A stretch of DNA of 15,070 bases from a bacterium (GTDB lineage Bacteria; UBA9089; CG2-30-40-21; SBAY01), in NCBI GenBank assembly GCA_040757115.1, contig JBFLYA010000088.1:1-15070 (forward strand), read 5' to 3'. Position 1 is the stretch's first letter; every line of letters begins with the position of its first letter. Below the pieces are notes generated by a model. It made no database searches. It saw only the letters and a list, made by a program, of their open reading frames with translations, and was not told the origin of the DNA. Shown here piece by piece: positions 9,244 through 15,070 of this stretch. The position numbers were made by a program, and so were the translations under genes.

Positions 9244-9498
9244 TCACTGTTCACTTTCTATCTTATCGGCTAAGATAATAACTTTATCTGGTAAGACTTC
9301 GCAAAACCCATTTTCGATTTCAAACTTTTTTTGTTCTTTTTCACGATTAATTTGTAATCTACCGCTGCCAAGCGTAGTTAAAAGGGGTGCGTGGGAAGGT
9401 AAAACCCCAAATTCTCCTAAACTCCCCGGGCAGGTAATTGAATTTGCGTCACCTTCTAAAATTAATTTTTCTGGGGTAATCAGTTTAAACTCTATCAT
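9244..9498 (-). CDS. atpC: F1 ATP synthase epsilon subunit, short form
   Basis: 84 residues covering only the N-terminal beta-sandwich: MIEFKLITPEKLILEGDA, the signature GEFGVLPSHAPLLT (28-41), and the closing strand DKVIILADKIE. Typical epsilon subunits are 130-140 residues with a C-terminal two-helix domain that inhibits ATP hydrolysis; this one ends where that domain should begin. Short epsilon subunits are known in some bacteria, such as Chlorobi (from memory). The start codon follows the atpD stop directly (TAG-ATG), so translation is coupled. The stop codon lies within the 8-bp duplication of the adjacent element; since duplicated target is original sequence, the short form predates that insertion. 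Confidence 0.93.
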   Translation of the reverse strand: MIEFKLITPEKLILEGDANSITCPGSLGEFGVLPSHAPLLTTLGSGRLQINREKEQKKFEIENGFCEVLPDKVIILADKIESEQ

Positions 9499-10965
<1,467 letters not shown>

Positions 10966-11022
10966 TTAGTTAGCAATTTTTATCTAACTTCTGTTTTCTA
11001 TCTCCTGATTTCTCTAAACCAT

Positions 11023-11051
11023 AGTTTATACTAAAATAATCATATTGTCAA
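11023..11051 (-). promoter_or_regulatory. Promoter for atpDC
   Basis: On the minus strand: TTGACA (11051-11046), then either TATAAA at 11030-11025 (15-bp spacer) or TAAACT at 11028-11023 (17-bp spacer). It lies just after the DUF3307 stop at 11068 and gives a leader of about 100 nt before atpD. The leader contains short word repeats (GGTAATTGG-like, 10930-10965 plus strand) but no clear structure. Confidence 0.6.
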
Positions 11052-11067
11052 TATTTTTTTGCAACCA

Positions 11068-11778
11068 TTATCCCCAGACAAACATCTTTAATATTAATCC
11101 AAAAATTACGGCAATAGATGTACTGGCAATACTGTCAAACAAACTATATTCTTCTTCTCTTTCTTTGGAAATGACCATTCTGGCAATAAGGATAGTGGGG
11201 ATGAAGAGAAAGAATAGACTGGGCATAAGAATTAAAGTCATAATCAATAGTCGCTCGATTATTCCGTATCTTTTAGTCTTTAATGCCTGAGATGAGTAAT
11301 CCTCACTAATCATCTTCTTTAAATAATGAATAACTATTGCCCCAAAATAGCCACCGGCAATAAATCCACTTGCCGTTAAGAGTATAATTTTATCCTCCAG
11401 CACGCCTCTTGTAAATTCAGGTATTTTGATGGCAGATTCAGGGATAGAAAGAATAATTAAGGTAATAAACCACATAACAATTATATGTAGAGACTGGTCT
11501 AACAAAAACATCCAGAGGTTATCTGTCTGTGTGTTAGTCGTAATGACTATTCGGAGATAATCAATCAGGAAATGGGAGATTATCAAGATAAAGATTGCCA
11601 GCCACATCTTGAGACAAAGGATATAAGGAAACAAGAAAGGAATAGCCATTATTCCCACAATTCCACAGTGGAGTAACACACCCCATTTACTCCTTACCTT
11701 CAATTTGAATAATTCATTAAATTGTAATGGATAATCTGCGATTAAATGAACTAATAATAATTGATAAAAAATAATCAT
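11068..11778 (-). CDS. DUF3307 domain membrane protein
   Basis: 236 residues. The N-terminal half matches DUF3307: LLLVHLIADYPLQFNELFKLK (7-27), LLHCGIVGIMAIPFLF, ISHFLIDYLRI and FLLDQSLHIIVMWF, with the H-x3-D, H-x3-D and DQ-x2-H pattern typical of that family. Several membrane helices follow to the end, including a C-terminal pair (LLIMTLILMPSLFFLFIPTIL). Function is unknown for the family. GGAGGG precedes ATG 11778. Removing the element at 11804-11967 brings its start within about 30 bp of the HD-GYP gene's stop, so it probably belonged to that operon. Confidence 0.8.
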   Translation of the reverse strand: MIIFYQLLLVHLIADYPLQFNELFKLKVRSKWGVLLHCGIVGIMAIPFLFPYILCLKMWLAIFILIISHFLIDYLRIVITTNTQTDNLWMFLLDQSLHIIVMWFITLIILSIPESAIKIPEFTRGVLEDKIILLTASGFIAGGYFGAIVIHYLKKMISEDYSSQALKTKRYGIIERLLIMTLILMPSLFFLFIPTILIARMVISKEREEEYSLFDSIASTSIAVIFGLILKMFVWG

Positions 11779-11803
11779 TTTCCCTCCCTCGCTACTCTAA
11801 TCT

Positions 11804-11967
11804 TGACCCATAAGTTTTACTGGACAATGTTACATTCATTCACAATTCGCAATTCACCATTCACAAATTCTTCCCTAAATTTCCTTAATAATGGTGGATG
11901 GTGAATTGTCAATTGTGAATTGTGAATTATCACTCTTCACGGTGTCCAGTAAAACTTGTGGGACAGG
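11804..11967. mobile_element. Palindromic element with CCCA(T/C)AAGTTTTACTGGACA ends, 164 bp
   Basis: CCCATAAGTTTTACTGGACA at 11807-11826 pairs with the complement of TGTCCAGTAAAACTTGTGGG at 11943-11962 (19 of 20). The inner arms are CACAATTCGCAATTCACC-type words with their complements. A 7-bp direct repeat CTAATCT flanks it at 11797-11803 and 11968-11974. No gene. The right edge is uncertain by two bases. Confidence 0.7.
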
Positions 11968-11976
11968 CTAATCTCA

Positions 11977-13170
11977 CTACTCTCTACTCACTACGGTAAT
12001 CAATCCTTCTTCATACGCCTGCAAAAATGCCTTGACTACATCAGGGTCAAATTGGAATCCAGCCTGCTCCTTTAATTCATCTAAAGCCTGTTGATGTGGT
12101 AACCCCTGACGATATGGTCTATCTGAGGTCATAGCATCAAAAGTATCGGCAATGGCTAATATTCTCCCCATTAGAGATATCTCTACATCTTTTACCCCAG
12201 AGGGATACCCTTTTCCATCATATCGCTCATGATGTTGGAAAACACCAGGAATAATAGCATCTAACTGTTTTATTGGCTTAATAATCTCTTTTCCAATACC
12301 GGGATGTCTTTTTACCTCGGCAAATTCTTCCTCTGTCAATCTACCAGGTTTTTTAATGATAGATTCATTAATACCTATCTTGCCAATATCATGAAGTAAT
12401 CCTGCCAATCTAATGGTTTCTTTTTCATTTTCATTCAAATTTAATTTCATTGTAATTGCTTGAGAATATTGCATTACTCGTTCACTATGGCCTCTGGTGT
12501 AAGGGTCTTTGGCTTCAATCGTGGTCACTAAGGCTTTGATACTATTAAAAAATAACTCTTTCAGGTCTTCATACAACTTCGCATTTTCAATCGCAATCCC
12601 CTCTTGATTAGCCATTGCCTGCAATAATTCTAAATCAGCGGTTGAAAATCCCTCATCCCCAATTTTATTGATTGCCTCGACTACTCCAATTACCCTATCT
12701 TTAATTAATAATGGCACACATAGAAGTGATTTCGTCACGAACTTAATTTCTTCATCAATCTTTCGATAAAATCTCGTGTCCTGACTAACATCTTTGATGG
12801 AAAGGGGCTGTTTGTTTTTAACTACCCAGCCCGCTACTCCCTCAGTAATAGGTAATTTAATCTTTTTTAACTCATTCTTTTTCTCGCCAATAGCAACCTC
12901 AAAAACAAAATGCTCATCTTCGATTAACATTAACGAAGATGCCTCTGCTTTCATCAGTTTAGTCGTCAGTTCCATAATCAAGGGTAATAATTCCTTTATT
13001 TGCAATGTCGAGGTGACAATTTGACTGACTTCAATTAATGATTCTAAATTATAGACTCGTTGACAGATATTTTTAAAAGATTTCTCAAATGCGTTAAACT
13101 TTTCGCTTGTCCCAATTTTTCCCATTAGCTCTTCTAATTGCCTTTGGGCTAATTTTATGTCATCTTTCAT
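11977..13170 (-). CDS. GAF domain plus HD-GYP cyclic-di-GMP phosphodiesterase
   Basis: 397 residues from ATG 13170. Residues about 45-197 are a GAF sensor domain (LIEVSQIVTSTLQI ... GVAGWVVKNKQPLSIKDV ... SLLCVPLLIKDRVIGVVEAINK). Residues about 205-390 are an HD-GYP domain with the metal-binding H260-D261 (LLHDIGKIG) and HHERYDGKGYP (313-323). Such enzymes hydrolyse cyclic di-GMP, the GAF domain presumably sensing a small ligand. A TTG at 13239 would add 23 residues, but those codons come from the end of an inserted element; ATG 13170 has AGAGG upstream and is preferred. Before the insertion this gene lay 14 nt after the epsI stop. Confidence 0.93.
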   Translation of the reverse strand: MKDDIKLAQRQLEELMGKIGTSEKFNAFEKSFKNICQRVYNLESLIEVSQIVTSTLQIKELLPLIMELTTKLMKAEASSLMLIEDEHFVFEVAIGEKKNELKKIKLPITEGVAGWVVKNKQPLSIKDVSQDTRFYRKIDEEIKFVTKSLLCVPLLIKDRVIGVVEAINKIGDEGFSTADLELLQAMANQEGIAIENAKLYEDLKELFFNSIKALVTTIEAKDPYTRGHSERVMQYSQAITMKLNLNENEKETIRLAGLLHDIGKIGINESIIKKPGRLTEEEFAEVKRHPGIGKEIIKPIKQLDAIIPGVFQHHERYDGKGYPSGVKDVEISLMGRILAIADTFDAMTSDRPYRQGLPHQQALDELKEQAGFQFDPDVVKAFLQAYEEGLITVVSRE

Positions 13171-13215
13171 ATCTGATATAACCTCTATTGGGGGATATTT
13201 GTCCCCATCATAAGA

Positions 13216-13434
13216 TCTTATCGTTACCCACAAGTCCAAATATAGTTAATTGACAATTATCAATTAGCCATTATCAATTCACAATTAATATTTGATGTTG
13301 ACAAAATTAACAAATAATGGTCAATTGTTAATTGTAAATTGTCAATTGTTAATTATTGGGGGTTGCATATCTCTGTTATTTCACAGTACTTCCCCTCAAA
13401 AATCTTCCCTCTCAAGATGTGGGTAACGATAAGA
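13216..13434. mobile_element. Palindromic element, 219 bp, inserted in the 3' end of epsI
   Basis: Perfect 17-bp inverted ends TCTTATCGTTACCCACA (13216-13232 and complement 13418-13434), flanked by a perfect 8-bp direct repeat TCATAAGA at 13208-13215 and 13435-13442. The interior is AT-rich inverted words (TTGACAATTATCAATT and similar); no gene. TTACCCACA also occurs at 14956. It supplies the present last codons and stop of epsI and an artificial upstream extension of the HD-GYP frame. Confidence 0.85.
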
Positions 13435-14059
13435 TCATAAGATATTTATCAAGTAACGGAGCTATCTCTTTAATAAAATTCTCCTCGATGGTGTCTATGT
13501 TATCTATTTTCCCCTTTTCAACAAGACTACTGATTCTAATCATCGCGGCAACACTATCTTTTCGTCTTATTTGATCAAAAACTATATTCAATTGTTGAAT
13601 ATAATAACTATGCGTATTCCTTTTACCAACTCTAAACCAGTAGATTGTAAGGAATTCGGTATCTTTTTCTTTAATATATAATTTATTACATCCAATCTTT
13701 CCGTGATTAATTTGAATTTGAACTATCTCTTTTTTAAGGAACTGGGTCCCTCCCCCTGTAAGACAAATCTCTGGTGGATGAAATGCCTCTGGATTGACAC
13801 TACTTGCCACGATAAAAAGTAAAACCGTATCTCCCTTTGTATTTGTGTATGCTCGCAGAAGTAAATCACTCTTCCTTAACATCTTATAAACCCTCTCTTC
13901 AATAGGGTAGTCCTCACCCTTCCATTCACCAATTATTTTTGGAAAATGTTTTAGATTGGTCTCTCGAATCGGTGGTGAAGGTAAAGAAAGAAAAATTATA
14001 ATTAATAACGCCACTGATAATAAAACTATGACTATAGTATAATTTTTTTTAGTTTCCAT
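13412..14059 (-). CDS. epsI: EpsI-family exosortase-associated protein (DUF3485), 3' end altered
   Basis: 215 residues. A signal-anchor helix (YTIVIVLLSVALLIIIFLSL, 7-26), then FPKIIGEWKGEDY, FHPPEICLTGGG (the family's H-x-PE-x-C motif) and LTIYWFRVGKRNTHSYYIQQLN, all typical of EpsI. Proteins of this family accompany exosortases and act in export or assembly of surface polysaccharide; the precise step is unknown. The ATG overlaps the exosortase stop by 11 nt. The last residues (ILSLPTS) are encoded by the end of the 219-bp element. With it removed the frame continues LMMGTNIPQ and stops at 13185, 14 nt before the HD-GYP start. The change is confined to the extreme C-terminus, so function may survive. 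Confidence 0.87.
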   Translation of the reverse strand: METKKNYTIVIVLLSVALLIIIFLSLPSPPIRETNLKHFPKIIGEWKGEDYPIEERVYKMLRKSDLLLRAYTNTKGDTVLLFIVASSVNPEAFHPPEICLTGGGTQFLKKEIVQIQINHGKIGCNKLYIKEKDTEFLTIYWFRVGKRNTHSYYIQQLNIVFDQIRRKDSVAAMIRISSLVEKGKIDNIDTIEENFIKEIAPLLDKYLMILSLPTS

Positions 14060-14897
14060 TTTTTCCCTCTTTATGCCAGGTTAAAACCTTTCCAATTGCT
14101 CCTAATCCTATTAAGGCGATGATAAATACCAATAATCCGGCGAGGGTATGCGTTGGTTCTGTTAATGCAGCCTCATGACCATAGACATAAGTGATGAGTG
14201 TCAGGAAAATTATTCTCACGATATTAGATAAAATAGCCACAGGCACAGCAGAGAAAAATAGAATAATTCTCCTTAAAAATGATATAGATAAAATATTGGC
14301 AAATAGTGTCCCTAAGGCTAAAAGTGTAATTAAAGATCTGAGTCCACTGCACGGTTCACCAACTTCAAGGAAATCATCCGGTAAATTTATTCTTGCTCCT
14401 TCCATAGATACCGGGATACCCATTAAATTTATAGAGACAGTCGCCCAGTAGGTTGCAAACATCTTAAGATGAAATGTTAAAAAAAGAGTAAATACCTCCG
14501 GCAGAGGAACCATAAAAACCAGGAAACTTATTGGGAAAATAAGTTTCCTGGTCATTTTAGCCCCTAAAAGATATAAACATAGTCCAAAAATGACAATAAT
14601 AAGTGAAAAGCCGCTGACAAAGTCTATTAAAAAACAACGGCTTACCAGATGAATTAATAATCCTGCACAAAATAGTATTAATCCTTTTGCACAGGAGATA
14701 ACTGGTATCTTTTTTAACTCATCCTTCATTTTCCAGATTAAGAATAAGGAGATAATGGGAATTAATGGACCATGAGTATAGTTTGACTCCCCTTCTAAAT
14801 ATTTATATTTCATCCAGAAAAAGGTTGGTAAATAGACGAGGATGACCAAAATAACCACTATCCAAACTTTTATCTTTGACCAGATAATCATAACCAC
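14049..14897 (-). CDS. Exosortase
   Basis: 282 residues, multi-pass inner-membrane transpeptidase of the exosortase/archaeosortase family. Catalytic residues are visible: C183 in GEPCSGLRSL, R228 in LSNIVRIIF and H250 in PTHTLAG. THGPLIPIISLFLIW (41-55) is the usual N-terminal signature. About eight membrane helices. These enzymes process proteins with a PEP-CTERM-like sorting tail for export; no such substrate lies in the window. ATG 14897 follows AGGTGG with a short 2-nt gap; an in-frame ATG at 14891 has better spacing and is possible. The first visible gene of the set, coupled to epsI by an 11-nt overlap. Confidence 0.92.
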   Translation of the reverse strand: MVMIIWSKIKVWIVVILVILVYLPTFFWMKYKYLEGESNYTHGPLIPIISLFLIWKMKDELKKIPVISCAKGLILFCAGLLIHLVSRCFLIDFVSGFSLIIVIFGLCLYLLGAKMTRKLIFPISFLVFMVPLPEVFTLFLTFHLKMFATYWATVSINLMGIPVSMEGARINLPDDFLEVGEPCSGLRSLITLLALGTLFANILSISFLRRIILFFSAVPVAILSNIVRIIFLTLITYVYGHEAALTEPTHTLAGLLVFIIALIGLGAIGKVLTWHKEGKNGN

Positions 14898-14948
14898 CTA
14901 CTCTTTTCCTAGTGCTCTGTCGCTACTCAATTGATGTTCTCCTTTGGC

Positions 14949-15070
14949 CTAATCATTACCCACATCTTTTAGTGGACAGATTTGATAGAAATTCCAAATT
15001 CCAAGCACCAAATTCCAAATAAATTCCAAATTCCAAGCACCAAATCCCAAACACCAAATTCCAAAGTTTA
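14949..15070. mobile_element. Left part of another palindromic element (runs off the window)
   Basis: TTACCCACATCTTTTAGTGGACAG at 14956-14979 (shown for its two conserved parts) combines TTACCCACA of the 13216-13434 element with a TTTTA-TGGACA like that of the 11804-11967 element. It is followed by AAATTCCAAGCACC words to the window edge. No gene is visible in 14898-15070. The partner end would be outside the window. Confidence 0.5.

Noticed and set aside
9244-9260. atpC truncated by the adjacent element
   Set aside because: The stop lies inside the duplicated target sequence and so existed before insertion.
13171-13239. TTG 13239 as the start of the HD-GYP gene
   Set aside because: Those codons lie partly in the element's end repeat; ATG 13170 has a good ribosome site and fits the restored operon.

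Overview
The window reads as part of an AT-rich chromosome from an uncultured bacterium with a Gram-negative type of envelope: it has a lipoprotein with a lipobox, an exosortase with EpsI, FtsB, and F-type ATP synthase subunits. The style of the intergenic DNA (short word-like repeats inside palindromic elements) resembles groundwater or sediment candidate phyla such as Omnitrophota or Desantisbacteria. That placement is an impression, not a result. Every confident gene lies on the minus strand, so transcription runs from high to low coordinates.

Layout in transcription order. (1) 14897-11068: exosortase, EpsI, a GAF/HD-GYP c-di-GMP phosphodiesterase and a DUF3307 membrane protein. Two palindromic elements now interrupt this set. 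Excising them in silico restores a tight four-gene operon. (2) 10917-9244: atpD and atpC behind their own sigma70-like promoter, away from the rest of the ATP synthase genes; atpC lacks the usual C-terminal helical domain. (3) 8757-5567: a 14-repeat TPR lipoprotein, enolase and an FtsB/DivIC-type division protein. (4) 4933-4041: an AT-rich DUF6922 plus AbiEii-type nucleotidyltransferase pair (toxin-antitoxin-like). (5) 3658-1: a strongly promoted P-loop ATPase overlapping a TPR protein with a degenerate NTPase-like head and at least 13 near-identical 40-residue repeats running off the window edge.

Five large gaps hold inverted-repeat-bounded elements without transposase genes, and a sixth element begins at the right edge. 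One family has GTAA-type ends (GTAACTATTCA, GTAACCGTTCACC) and 8-bp target duplications, which points to the IS66 group. One of these carries a truncated 23S-rRNA-intervening-sequence-type four-helix-bundle gene. A second group has ends containing TTACCCACA or CCCA(T/C)AAGTTTTACTGGACA; one copy has a perfect 17-bp end repeat and an 8-bp duplication and replaced the tail of epsI.

The two most notable signals are (a) the ATPase/TPR pair, in which differences between repeats concentrate at positions that line the ligand-binding face of TPR domains, with little silent variation, and (b) the mobile element carrying the four-helix-bundle gene.
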